This document shows, piece after piece, positions 1 through 6,389 of a stretch of 52,523 bases of DNA. The first letter of the stretch is position 1, and every line of letters starts with the position of its first letter. The translations under genes and the position numbers were made by a program. The notes under the pieces were generated by a model that had not been told where the DNA came from, ran no database searches, and was given only the letters and a program-made list of their open reading frames with translations. The DNA is from Treponema sp. (lineage in GTDB: Bacteria; Spirochaetota; Spirochaetia; Treponematales; Treponemataceae), in the NCBI GenBank assembly GCA_017446265.1, contig JAFSRD010000035.1:1-52523 (forward strand), in the 5' to 3' direction.

Positions 1-351
1 GCAGAAGAAGGAAAGAGCATTTTACTCGTAACTGAAAAAGGATACGGAAAGCGCGTAAATCCTGATGAGTTCCGCTCGCACGGACGCGGCACTGGTGGGC
101 AGCGCTGTTATGGCAACACGGAATCTCGTGGCGAAATTATCGGTGCTCTTTCTGTTGCAGACGGAGACGAGGTTCTTTGCATTACAAGTCAGGGAAAAAC
201 GCTCCGTGTTGCCGCAAAAGATATTCGCGAACAAGGCAATGCGTCTACTGGCGTCGCAGTCGTAAATGTCGATGCACCAGACTATCTTGTTGGCATTGAT
301 AAAGTCGCAGATGACGAAAACACAATACAAACAACAAGTAGTATTATGTAA
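1..351 (+). CDS. gyrA: DNA gyrase subunit A, C-terminal end (partial)
   Basis: An open frame enters from the left edge and stops at TAA 349-351, giving the last 116 residues. The segment reads LLVTEKGYGKRVNPDEF, a GxGxR-type blade motif, followed by SHGRGTGGQR-like and IGALSV-like repeats. These are characteristic of the GyrA C-terminal beta-pinwheel that wraps DNA. It belongs to the A2B2 topoisomerase that introduces negative supercoils using ATP hydrolysed by GyrB, whose gene lies about 4 kb to the right on the other strand. The tail ends in a short acidic/Thr-Ser stretch. The catalytic tyrosine region lies outside the window. ParC is a possible alternative, but the GyrA-box-like motif and origin-proximal position favour gyrA. 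Confidence 0.92.
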   Translation, partial: AEEGKSILLVTEKGYGKRVNPDEFRSHGRGTGGQRCYGNTESRGEIIGALSVADGDEVLCITSQGKTLRVAAKDIREQGNASTGVAVVNVDAPDYLVGIDKVADDENTIQTTSSIM

Positions 352-376
352 TTGCTTATATTACAAAGAATTACAT

Positions 377-414
377 AAAAAATTCAAAAAAGTGAAAATT
401 TTTTTGAATTTTTT
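377..414. repeat. A/T-only 15-bp perfect hairpin after gyrA
   Basis: Two 15-nt arms at 377-391 and 400-414 are perfectly complementary around an 8-nt loop. Each arm is A/T apart from one C:G pair, with A-tracts on the left and T-tracts on the right. On the + strand it lies 25 nt after the gyrA stop, so it could act as a weak gyrA terminator or as bent or easily melted DNA. The next promoter's -35 box begins 2 nt downstream. Confidence 0.55.
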
Positions 415-415
415 G

Positions 416-444
416 CTGACAAAACAATATCTTTATCGTATAAT
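416..444 (+). promoter_or_regulatory. Strong sigma-70 promoter for candidate small RNA
   Basis: The -35 box CTGACA at 416-421 and a perfect -10 box TATAAT at 439-444 are separated by 17 nt. Predicted transcription starts near 451. No open reading frame follows before the terminator, so the promoter appears to serve a short untranslated RNA. Confidence 0.6.
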
Positions 445-450
445 ATAGCT

Positions 451-547
451 CGGAAACAACTGAAATTTTGTTTTTAGTATACCAGTTGGGGTGGTCATCA
501 GGCATGAGACCGAATTGCATTTGTTTGCATTTCGGTCTCTTTTTTTT
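451..547 (+). ncRNA. Candidate ~97-nt small RNA downstream of gyrA
   Basis: The RNA is bounded by a near-consensus promoter and by an intrinsic terminator ending in eight T. Inside, AACTG near 460 can pair with CAGTT near 483-487, giving a 5' hairpin. A second hairpin, GGTCAT/ATGAGACC around 494-511, shares the GAGACC strand with the terminator stem, so the two structures are mutually exclusive, as in attenuators. No convincing start codon with a ribosome binding site is present, and no rightward gene follows until dnaA at 6.4 kb. I do not recognise SRP RNA, 6S, tmRNA, tracrRNA or a known riboswitch. The call rests on architecture only; function is unknown. Confidence 0.5.
506..547 (+). terminator. 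Intrinsic terminator of candidate small RNA
   Basis: Stem GAGACCGAA (506-514) pairs with TTCGGTCTC (531-539) and can be extended inward by a TGCA/TGCA helix across one mismatch. Eight T residues follow at 540-547. It is oriented for + strand transcripts. Confidence 0.75.
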
Positions 548-565
548 GCATAATAGAATGCACGC

Positions 566-726
566 AACAACCTCGTCTCTTGCGGTGAGACATGTTGTTC
601 TCTAAAGGCGTTGCCGTCGGATTCAATACCTTTTTACGACACAAGCGTCGGAACATTTGCTAGTCGCACCTGCCTGTCGGCAGACAGGTAAGCGACGAGT
701 CAAATAATTTCCTTACAGCTTGTGTC
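566..726. other. Nested hairpin / cruciform element in gene-free region
   Basis: Three inverted repeats follow one another. AACAAC + GTCTC (566-571, 575-579) pair with GAGAC + GTTGTT (587-591, 594-599). An outer 9-bp perfect pair, GACACAAGC (638-646) with GCTTGTGTC (718-726), encloses an inner long stem. That stem pairs GTCGC-ACCTG with CAGGT-GCGAC (663-672, 685-696) and has an extra CTG/CAG helix inside. The arrangement looks like a structured RNA or an extruding DNA element. No coding potential was seen and the function is unknown. Confidence 0.4.
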
Positions 727-776
727 ACGAAGTAATACATCAAATTTTTCGCGCGAATAAAAGAACAAACACCCCT

Positions 777-792
777 TGTTTCACGTGAAACA
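777..792. other. parS: parS centromere-like site
   Basis: The 16-bp palindrome TGTTTCACGTGAAACA is an exact match to the classical bacterial parS consensus bound by ParB/Spo0J. Such sites cluster near the origin and nucleate the ParB-CTP partition complex. It sits about 7 kb from the dnaA-dnaN intergenic region, where parS would be expected. No parA or parB gene is in the window. Confidence 0.85.
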
Positions 793-917
793 ATATGATT
801 TGCTTACCAACAGAACATCTCAAAAAAGTACATAAGGCAATAAAGCGCGCTGACGATTTTAGAGTTTCTTACAATTTAACAACGAGTAAAACATCAGTTT
901 CAGGAGTTATTGAATTG

Positions 918-1020
918 GTGCGCAACTGCACGGAGTGCATGCGCACACGTAAATGAGCGAGTTTGCGAAGCAAACTGCACGTTAAAATACACGCGCCATT
1001 TTAGCGTGTATTTTAAACAT
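918..1020. repeat. Hairpin-rich intergenic repeat, copy A (full, diverged)
   Basis: The unit contains three hairpins in a row: GTGCGCA with TGCGCAC around a TGCAC/GTGCA inner stem; AGTTTGC-GAA-GCAAACT; and a stem in which AAAATACACGCG pairs with an arm ending TTTT. The copies near 1105 and 1226 share the same order. A 60-codon open frame crosses it but has no ribosome binding site and is derived from the repeat. Confidence 0.6.
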
Positions 1021-1104
1021 CTCTTAATTTTGAACAGTGAACGATTTTTCAAAATCGGAACTGTTCAAAACTGCGCGTTCGCAATGAAATGAGAACGCGC
1101 AAAC

Positions 1105-1176
1105 AATAAGCGAGTTTGCGAAGCAAACTGCAAGCTAAAATGCACGCGCCATTACAGCGCGCATTTTAAACGTTCC
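1105..1176. repeat. Hairpin-rich intergenic repeat, copy B (lacks first hairpin)
   Basis: This copy begins at the AGTTTGC-GAA-GCAAACT hairpin and continues through the AAAATGC...GCATTTT stem to ACGTTCC. It is nearly identical to the second and third parts of copy C but lacks the first GTGCGCA hairpin. Confidence 0.6.
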
Positions 1177-1225
1177 TAAAAAGTGCACAAGCGAGCAAGT
1201 TTCAACTTGCGAGCGCGTGCATGTA

Positions 1226-1332
1226 GTGCGCAGCTGCACGGAGTGCATGCGCACACGTAAATAAGCAAGTTTGCGAAGCAAACTGCAAGATAAAATGCAC
1301 GCGCCATTACAGCGCGCATTTTAAACGTTCCC
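1226..1332. repeat. Hairpin-rich intergenic repeat, copy C (full)
   Basis: A full-length unit with all three hairpins, closely matching copy A in its first half and copy B in its second half. It ends 7 nt before the inverted DnaA boxes. No transposase or terminal direct duplication was seen. A non-autonomous element or a REP-like palindromic family are both possible. Confidence 0.6.
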
Positions 1333-1338
1333 AATAGC

Positions 1339-1368
1339 TTATCCACAGGTTTTCAACAATGTGGATAA
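1339..1368. promoter_or_regulatory. Inverted pair of perfect DnaA boxes
   Basis: TTATCCACA at 1339-1347 and its exact reverse complement TGTGGATAA at 1360-1368 are two consensus DnaA boxes facing each other with a 12-nt spacer. An ACAAAC...GTTTGT inverted repeat and a T-rich stretch follow at 1372-1400. The site lies between gyrA and gyrB, about 5 kb from dnaA. It may be part of a bipartite origin, a DnaA titration site, or a regulatory site. Nothing coding was recognised from 1369 to 1606; only a CCCCGA/TCGGGG hairpin at about 1461-1483 is visible there. Confidence 0.65.
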
Positions 1369-1606
1369 CTAACAAACGATTGTTTGTATTTTTTTGAATA
1401 TTTTCATTCGCAAAAAATAGTCTGCTGCGGAAACCGCTTTACCGCCTCGTCAATGAACGAACCCCGACGCAGAGCGTTCGGGGTATGTACCCTTCCGCAC
1501 GAATCAACAGCCTCGATGAGAGCAATAATGTGTGCTATTCACGTCTTGTGCACACGTGCGCAGCATAATACATCATACGCTGTCACGCTTTACCAAAAAA
1601 TCGCGC

Positions 1607-2692
1607 TTACCGTTTTTCATAATTTTTAGCAATCCACGCTTTGTACGAGCCGTTTTGGATATTGTCAATCCACTGTTTGTGCGAAAGATACCATTTTATT
1701 GTAATACGCAACCCTGCTTCAAACGATACAGTGCGCAACCACTGTAACTCGCTTTTGATTTTTGTACAGTCAATTGCATAGCGCAAATCGTGGCCAGGTC
1801 TGTCTTTTACGTGAACAATCGTCTTTTCAATGTCGCGCGGATTTTTACCGAGCTCATTCGCCGTAAACTCAATCACTTTGTGCAATAGTTCTATGTTCTG
1901 CCACTCGTTTTCGCCGCCGATGTTGTATTTTTCTCCGGTGCGTCCTTTTTGCAAAATGAGCCACACAGCGCGGTTGTGGTCCTCAACATAAATCCAGTCG
2001 CGCACGTTTGTGCCCTCGCCGTACACGGGAAGATTTTTCCCGTCGCGAATATTCATAATCATAAGCGGCAAAAATTTTTCGGGAAACTGATATGGCCCGT
2101 AATTGTTCGAGCAGTTTGAAAGCGTCACCGGCATGTTGTATGTGTGACTATACGCCATCGCCAAGTGGTCACTTGCCGCCTTGCTCGCAGAATACGGCGA
2201 GCGTGGGTCATACGGTGTTGTTTCTGTGAACTTACCAACTGCCCCAAGCGAACCGTATACTTCATCAGTGCTCACATGATGAAAAAGCACGTCATCGCGC
2301 ATAGCGCCACACTCGCTCCAAAACGCGCGGGATGAGTCGAGCAACGTAAACGTGCCCATGACGTTTGTCTTAACAAATGCTTCAGGACCAAGAATTGAGC
2401 GGTCAACATGACTCTCTGCTGCAAAATGCACGATTGTGTCAACATCATACTGCTTTAAAATGCGCTCAATTTCCGAACGATTGCAGATGTCTACATTTTC
2501 AAAAAAATAGCGCGTGCCACCGTGACAGGAAGCGACATCTGCAAGACTTTCAAGATTTCCTGCATATGAGAGACTGTCAACATTTATGATGCGCCCCGTA
2601 AATCCGCTTTCTTTTCCAAGTAAAAAATGAATGAAGTTGCAACCGATGAATCCGGCGCCACCGGTAACTAAAACATTCGTTAATTTTCGCAT
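1607..2692 (-). CDS. rfbB: dTDP-glucose 4,6-dehydratase
   Basis: This 361-residue extended short-chain dehydrogenase converts dTDP-glucose to dTDP-4-keto-6-deoxyglucose with bound NAD, the second step of dTDP-rhamnose-type sugar synthesis. The N-terminal Rossmann motif VTGGAGFIGCNF is followed by HFAAESHVDRSI, the STDEVYGSL segment and the YSASK catalytic Tyr/Lys pair. NNYGPYQFPEK is a hallmark of RmlB. The start at 2692 (MRKLTNVLV) has an AGGA box 9-12 nt upstream; the frame could begin 20 codons earlier but without support. A promoter TTGCGA-18-TATACT with a TGG extension lies at 2723-2752 on this strand. The usual rfbA, rfbC and rfbD partners are not in the window, so the gene is isolated here. 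Confidence 0.93.
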   Translation of the reverse strand: MRKLTNVLVTGGAGFIGCNFIHFLLGKESGFTGRIINVDSLSYAGNLESLADVASCHGGTRYFFENVDICNRSEIERILKQYDVDTIVHFAAESHVDRSILGPEAFVKTNVMGTFTLLDSSRAFWSECGAMRDDVLFHHVSTDEVYGSLGAVGKFTETTPYDPRSPYSASKAASDHLAMAYSHTYNMPVTLSNCSNNYGPYQFPEKFLPLMIMNIRDGKNLPVYGEGTNVRDWIYVEDHNRAVWLILQKGRTGEKYNIGGENEWQNIELLHKVIEFTANELGKNPRDIEKTIVHVKDRPGHDLRYAIDCTKIKSELQWLRTVSFEAGLRITIKWYLSHKQWIDNIQNGSYKAWIAKNYEKR

Positions 2693-2722
2693 ACTATGTT
2701 CCTCGCATGTATCATGCAACAA

Positions 2723-2752
2723 AGTATACCACGAATAAAGAAATATTCGCAA
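2723..2752 (-). promoter_or_regulatory. rfbB promoter
   Basis: Read on the minus strand, TTGCGA (2747-2752), an 18-nt spacer and TATACT (2723-2728) preceded by TGG (extended -10) lie about 30 nt upstream of the rfbB start. Confidence 0.5.
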
Positions 2753-2776
2753 TCATCAACCTCGCTTGCATCCCAG

Positions 2777-3376
2777 TTACTGAATTTTTTTTAATTTCAT
2801 AAAATTGTGAATCGTCGTGCGCGTTACGTGCAACTCTTGCGCAAGTGAGCGTTTGCTCCTGCCTTTTTCACGCTCACGTCTTATATACGAGGCTTTTCCC
2901 GACAGCTTGTATTTGCACGACTTTTGCCCCTTTTGACGACCAATCTGCTTGCCTTCCTTTCTTGCGCGTACCAAACCCTGCTTTGTACGCTCCGAAAGTA
3001 ACGTACGCTCAACTTCTGCGCATAATCCGAACGCAAACGCAAGTACACGGCTCTGCATGTTGTCGCCGAGTTCAAACCCCTCTTTAATAGCGACCACCGT
3101 TACATGCCGTTCAAGCAAATCTTCAAGAACATCAAGAATCATGCGCAAACTTCTGCCGAAGCGCGATAGCTCCGTAACAATTATCATGTCGTTGCTCGTT
3201 ACGGATTTTATCAAATTGCCGAGTTGCCGCTTTTCAATTTTTTTAGTTCCGCTGATTGTCTCGGCTACCCACACAACATTGCGCAATCTGCGGGCTTTGC
3301 AATACTGCTGAATCGCAAGCTGCTGGTTTTTCACCGTCTGCTTTTCCGTACTCACCCGAATATACCCGTATATCAT
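2777..3376 (-). CDS. Small serine recombinase (resolvase/invertase family)
   Basis: At 199 residues it has the size of Hin/Pin/Mpi-type invertases and Tn3 resolvases. The N-terminal catalytic domain carries the nucleophilic Ser9 in YGYIRVSTEKQ, LSRFGRS with the conserved arginines near residue 70, and the long E-helix around residues 100-135 (RVLAFAFGLCAEVERTLLSERTK). The C-terminal part contains a helix-turn-helix, RSLAQELHVTRTTIHNFM. Such enzymes invert or resolve DNA between short crossover sites. No obvious invertible cassette flanks it. The upstream strand has a TAAAAT box 6 nt before the ATG and no Shine-Dalgarno sequence. It may be domesticated, or may act on sites elsewhere in the genome. 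Confidence 0.9.
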   Translation of the reverse strand: MIYGYIRVSTEKQTVKNQQLAIQQYCKARRLRNVVWVAETISGTKKIEKRQLGNLIKSVTSNDMIIVTELSRFGRSLRMILDVLEDLLERHVTVVAIKEGFELGDNMQSRVLAFAFGLCAEVERTLLSERTKQGLVRARKEGKQIGRQKGQKSCKYKLSGKASYIRREREKGRSKRSLAQELHVTRTTIHNFMKLKKIQ

Positions 3377-3392
3377 GCAATAATTTTACACA

Positions 3393-4196
3393 TCAAGGCA
3401 CGCCAGCATCTATGCCGAGACCAAACAACGCAAAATCGCCGCGACATGGGTCGTTTGGCCAGATTTGTTTAAGCACAGCCGTAAGCTGCCACGCTGTTTT
3501 TGCGCTCGCACTGCTTTTTGGCGGCACGAGCTTCAACTTGATTGCTTGGCGAAGTACATGCACGTCGAGTGGAATTATCAATTCTGCAGGCGAATACCAT
3601 GTCCACAACCCCGCGTCAACAGGAGAATCGATGCGAACCATCCATCGCAAAAACATGTGGATGCGCTTATTTGCAGACGCAGCAGACTGCGGCACAGCGC
3701 GGCAACCGCGAAATATGCAGGAGATAATCTCTGAAAGGTGCGGCATGTTTTCACGACAATCGCTCTTGTCCACACTTTTTGCATTACGCGCCGTTCTGCT
3801 CATATATGTTTTTCTTACATACGCACCAAACGTCTTTTCCTTTGCAAGAATCGTTTGCAACACGGCAAAAACGGCTCGCATATCGTCATACGAATAAAAC
3901 CGGTAAAACTTTTTGCTGCCATGTGGAAAGTCGTTTATCCATTTTCCGTTTTTTATCCACGCAGCAGGATGATTTCGTGCAAGCGTAAAAAGCACATCCG
4001 CTTTTTTCATAAACAAATCGCGTCGTCCAAACGAAAGGAGCGCCACAATGAACGCAGCAACTTCTTTGTCTGCAACAGCGTGGTATTTTTGCAAGATACA
4101 ACTTGGGTCTCCATTTGAAAAATTGCATGTTTCATATTTATCTGCAAGGAGACGCATCTGTTTTTTTACAGCAGCAGAAATTTGCACTATTGCCAT
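3393..4196 (-). CDS. TIGR02757/DUF2400 family protein
   Basis: This 267-residue protein matches the TIGR02757 (DUF2400) family of unknown function, found in Bacteroidetes, spirochaetes and others. It is related in fold to helix-hairpin-helix DNA glycosylases. Recognisable family pieces are DKEVAAFIVALLSFGRRD near residue 43, an SYDDMRAVF segment near 101, RIHMFLRWMVR near 180 and the end IPLDVHVLRQA...FALFGLGIDAG. That end resembles the endonuclease III-like HhH region. The promoter CTGATA-18-TATACT (-10 box at 4205-4210) ends 8 nt before the ATG with no Shine-Dalgarno sequence, suggesting leaderless or very short-leader translation. It ends 16 nt before the recombinase start, so the two may be co-transcribed. 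Confidence 0.8.
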   Translation of the reverse strand: MAIVQISAAVKKQMRLLADKYETCNFSNGDPSCILQKYHAVADKEVAAFIVALLSFGRRDLFMKKADVLFTLARNHPAAWIKNGKWINDFPHGSKKFYRFYSYDDMRAVFAVLQTILAKEKTFGAYVRKTYMSRTARNAKSVDKSDCRENMPHLSEIISCIFRGCRAVPQSAASANKRIHMFLRWMVRIDSPVDAGLWTWYSPAELIIPLDVHVLRQAIKLKLVPPKSSASAKTAWQLTAVLKQIWPNDPCRGDFALFGLGIDAGVP

Positions 4197-4280
4197 AAGT
4201 AAAGAGTATACTCGTTTTTTAGCTGTTGTATCAGTACCCTTCAGTTTGCTCTTTCGTAAAAATTTTTCTTACACGTTTTT

Positions 4281-6209
4281 CTAAATATCCAAATTTGCAT
4301 AACTGGAATTTTCTTCAATAAAGCGGCGGCGCGGTTCTACTTCTTCGCCCATACACACGGAAAAAATTCTATCTGCAGCCATTGCATCTGGAATTGTTAC
4401 AACACGCATTTTTCTGTGCGCTGGGTCCATTGTTGTTTCCCATAGTTGCTTGCCGTCCATTTCGCCCAAACCCTTGTACCGCTGAACATCTGCTTTTGCT
4501 CTGTTTTCGCCCAACGCTTCAAGCGCAGCATCGCGATCTTCTTCACTGTACACATACACCGGCTCTTTTTTGCCGAGTTGTACACGGAAAAGCGGCGGCA
4601 TTGCAAGGTAGACATATCCGTGCTCAATAAGTTCTGGCATGTATCGAAAAAAGAATGTGAGCAAAAGCGTGCGGATATGCGAGCCGTCAACGTCGGCATC
4701 TGCCATGATGATAATTTTATGATAGCGCAATTTTTCGATGTTAAAATCTTTGCCGAAGCCCGTGCCGAGCGACGCAATAACTGGCTCCAATTTGTCGTTG
4801 TTCATCACTTTTTCGGGGCGCACTTTTTCCACGTTGAGCATTTTTCCCCACAAAGGCAAAATGGCCTGCGTTTTCGGGTCGCGCCCTTTTTTTGCAGAGC
4901 CGCCCGCACTGTCGCCCTCTACAATGTATACTTCGCACAATTCAGGATTTTTGAGCGAGCAGTCTGCGAGTTTTTCGGGCAAGCCAAATCCGTCAGAAAG
5001 GCTCTTTTTGCGCACGGAATCTTTTGCTTTGCGGGCGGCAATGCGCGCTTTTGCTTCGTCCACAGCTTTTTTTAGAATTGCGATAAGCGTTGCAGGATTC
5101 TGCTCAAAATAGATGGTGAGCTTTTCTTTTACAATTTGGTCCACAATTGTGCGCACTTCTGTGTTGCCAAGCTTTTCTTTTGTCTGCCCTTCAAACTCTG
5201 GCTCCGGCACTTTCATGGAGATGACAGCAGTAAGCCCAGAACTTAAATCTTCATATGTAAGCTTTTCGTCTTTGTCAAGCGTCTTCTTAATTTTTTCGTT
5301 TGCTTCGAAAAATTTATTCAGCACAAAGCGAACCGCGCTCTTAAATCCTTCAAGATGCGTGCCGCCGTCTCGCGTATTTATGTCGTTTACAAACGTATGC
5401 ACATTTTCTGCATACGAACTGTTGTACTGTATTGCAATTTCTGTAATAACGTTGTCGCGCTCTTCGTTAATGTAAATTGGCTCTGAAGGAACAACGCTTT
5501 TTCCTTCATTGAGCTCTTTTACAAACTCATTGATGCCGCCGTCAAATTTGAGAATTTCCTCTTTTGGCGTTTCAAGCCGTTCATCTCTGAAAATAATTTT
5601 AATGCCGCTGTTCAGAAATGCCAACTCGCGAAGGCGCTTTATGAGCACATCATAATCATATGTCGTCGTTTCAGTAAAAATCGTTTTATCTGCTTTCCAG
5701 CGGATTTGCGTGCCGTGTTGCTCTGTTTCTCCGATTGGCTCAACTTTTGTTTTCGGCACACCCTGTTCATATCGTTGAAACCAGCGTTTGCCGTTTTCGT
5801 TCACGGTGGCTTCCATCCATGAAGAAAGCGCATTTACACAGCTTACGCCAACGCCATGCAAACCACCAGACACTTTGTACGCATTTTTGTCAAATTTGCC
5901 GCCCGCGTGAAGTCGCGTTAAAACGAGTTCCAGCGCGCTCACTTTTTCCGTTGGATGAATGTCTACTGGAATGCCGCGACCATTGTCCTCTACACGAACA
6001 ATATCATTTTTTTCAAGCGCAACGATGATTGTATCGCAAAAACCCGCCATCGCTTCGTCAATTGAGTTATCGACAACTTCGTATACGAGATGATGCAGAC
6101 CGCGCGGCCCTGTTGAACCTATGTACATGCCAGGTCGCTTGCGTACTGCGTCCAATCCTTTTAAAACTTGAATGCTACTTGCGGAATAATTTTCTAGTGA
6201 AGGACTCAT
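4281..6209 (-). CDS. gyrB: DNA gyrase subunit B
   Basis: The 642-residue ATPase subunit of gyrase has the normal length without the proteobacterial insert. It shows the GHKL ATP-binding motifs (VYEVVDNSIDEA, VEDNGRGIPVDIH, SGGLHGVGVSCVNALS), the transducer domain with the K-loop QRWKAD-equivalent region, and the Toprim motif EGDSAGGSAKKGRDPKTQA with DADVDGSHIRTLLLTF. The C-terminal RYKGLGEMD core contacts GyrA. The start is set by AAGGAAAAGC just before ATG 6209. It is transcribed divergently from dnaA from a TTGCTC-17-TATACT promoter. Separation of gyrB from gyrA by four kilobases on opposite strands is unusual compared with a gyrBA operon. Confidence 0.97.
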   Translation of the reverse strand: MSPSLENYSASSIQVLKGLDAVRKRPGMYIGSTGPRGLHHLVYEVVDNSIDEAMAGFCDTIIVALEKNDIVRVEDNGRGIPVDIHPTEKVSALELVLTRLHAGGKFDKNAYKVSGGLHGVGVSCVNALSSWMEATVNENGKRWFQRYEQGVPKTKVEPIGETEQHGTQIRWKADKTIFTETTTYDYDVLIKRLRELAFLNSGIKIIFRDERLETPKEEILKFDGGINEFVKELNEGKSVVPSEPIYINEERDNVITEIAIQYNSSYAENVHTFVNDINTRDGGTHLEGFKSAVRFVLNKFFEANEKIKKTLDKDEKLTYEDLSSGLTAVISMKVPEPEFEGQTKEKLGNTEVRTIVDQIVKEKLTIYFEQNPATLIAILKKAVDEAKARIAARKAKDSVRKKSLSDGFGLPEKLADCSLKNPELCEVYIVEGDSAGGSAKKGRDPKTQAILPLWGKMLNVEKVRPEKVMNNDKLEPVIASLGTGFGKDFNIEKLRYHKIIIMADADVDGSHIRTLLLTFFFRYMPELIEHGYVYLAMPPLFRVQLGKKEPVYVYSEEDRDAALEALGENRAKADVQRYKGLGEMDGKQLWETTMDPAHRKMRVVTIPDAMAADRIFSVCMGEEVEPRRRFIEENSSYANLDI

Positions 6210-6268
6210 GCTTTTCCTTGATAATCTGCTTCGATTGAAAATTTAGCGACTATAAAACGCGCAACTTC

Positions 6269-6297
6269 AGTATAGCAAATTTTCAAAAAATGAGCAA
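6269..6297 (-). promoter_or_regulatory. gyrB promoter
   Basis: On the minus strand TTGCTC (6292-6297), a 17-nt spacer and TATACT (6269-6274) with an upstream TGC extension are seen. The leader is about 50 nt. A GCAATGC/GCATTGC inverted repeat at 6294-6318 lies between this promoter and the dnaA promoter and overlaps the -35 box. Confidence 0.55.
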
Positions 6298-6351
6298 TGC
6301 ATGCGTGCGTCGCATTGCATTTATGAAAGCCGAAATTTATAAAAATACAAA

Positions 6352-6381
6352 TTGACGTTTATATGCATCTTCGTTTATAAT
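6352..6381 (+). promoter_or_regulatory. dnaA promoter, -10 box abutting the start codon
   Basis: TTGACG (6352-6357), an 18-nt spacer and a perfect TATAAT (6376-6381) form a near-consensus promoter. The predicted start point is 6388-6390, which falls after ATG 6384 and at ATG 6390. Confidence 0.7.
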
Positions 6382-6389
6382 AAATGCCT

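Noticed and set aside
22..330. Leftward 102-residue open frame overlapping gyrA
   Set aside because: It is antisense to the clear GyrA C-terminal sequence and has no ribosome binding site or family resemblance.
451..547. Possible tracrRNA or SRP RNA
   Set aside because: No CRISPR repeats or cas genes in the window and no SRP helix-8 core sequence in the RNA.
910..1092. 60-residue open frame in the repeat region
   Set aside because: It is made of the hairpin repeat; Cys/Ala-rich translation and no ribosome binding site.
1384..1629. 81-residue and overlapping open frames upstream of rfbB
   Set aside because: No start signal, no recognisable protein; the reverse-strand reading of 1440-1540 also gives no convincing gene fragment.
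4446..5112. Long rightward open frames opposite gyrB (209 and 124 codons)
   Set aside because: They are antisense to conserved GyrB segments and show the composition expected of reverse-strand shadows.
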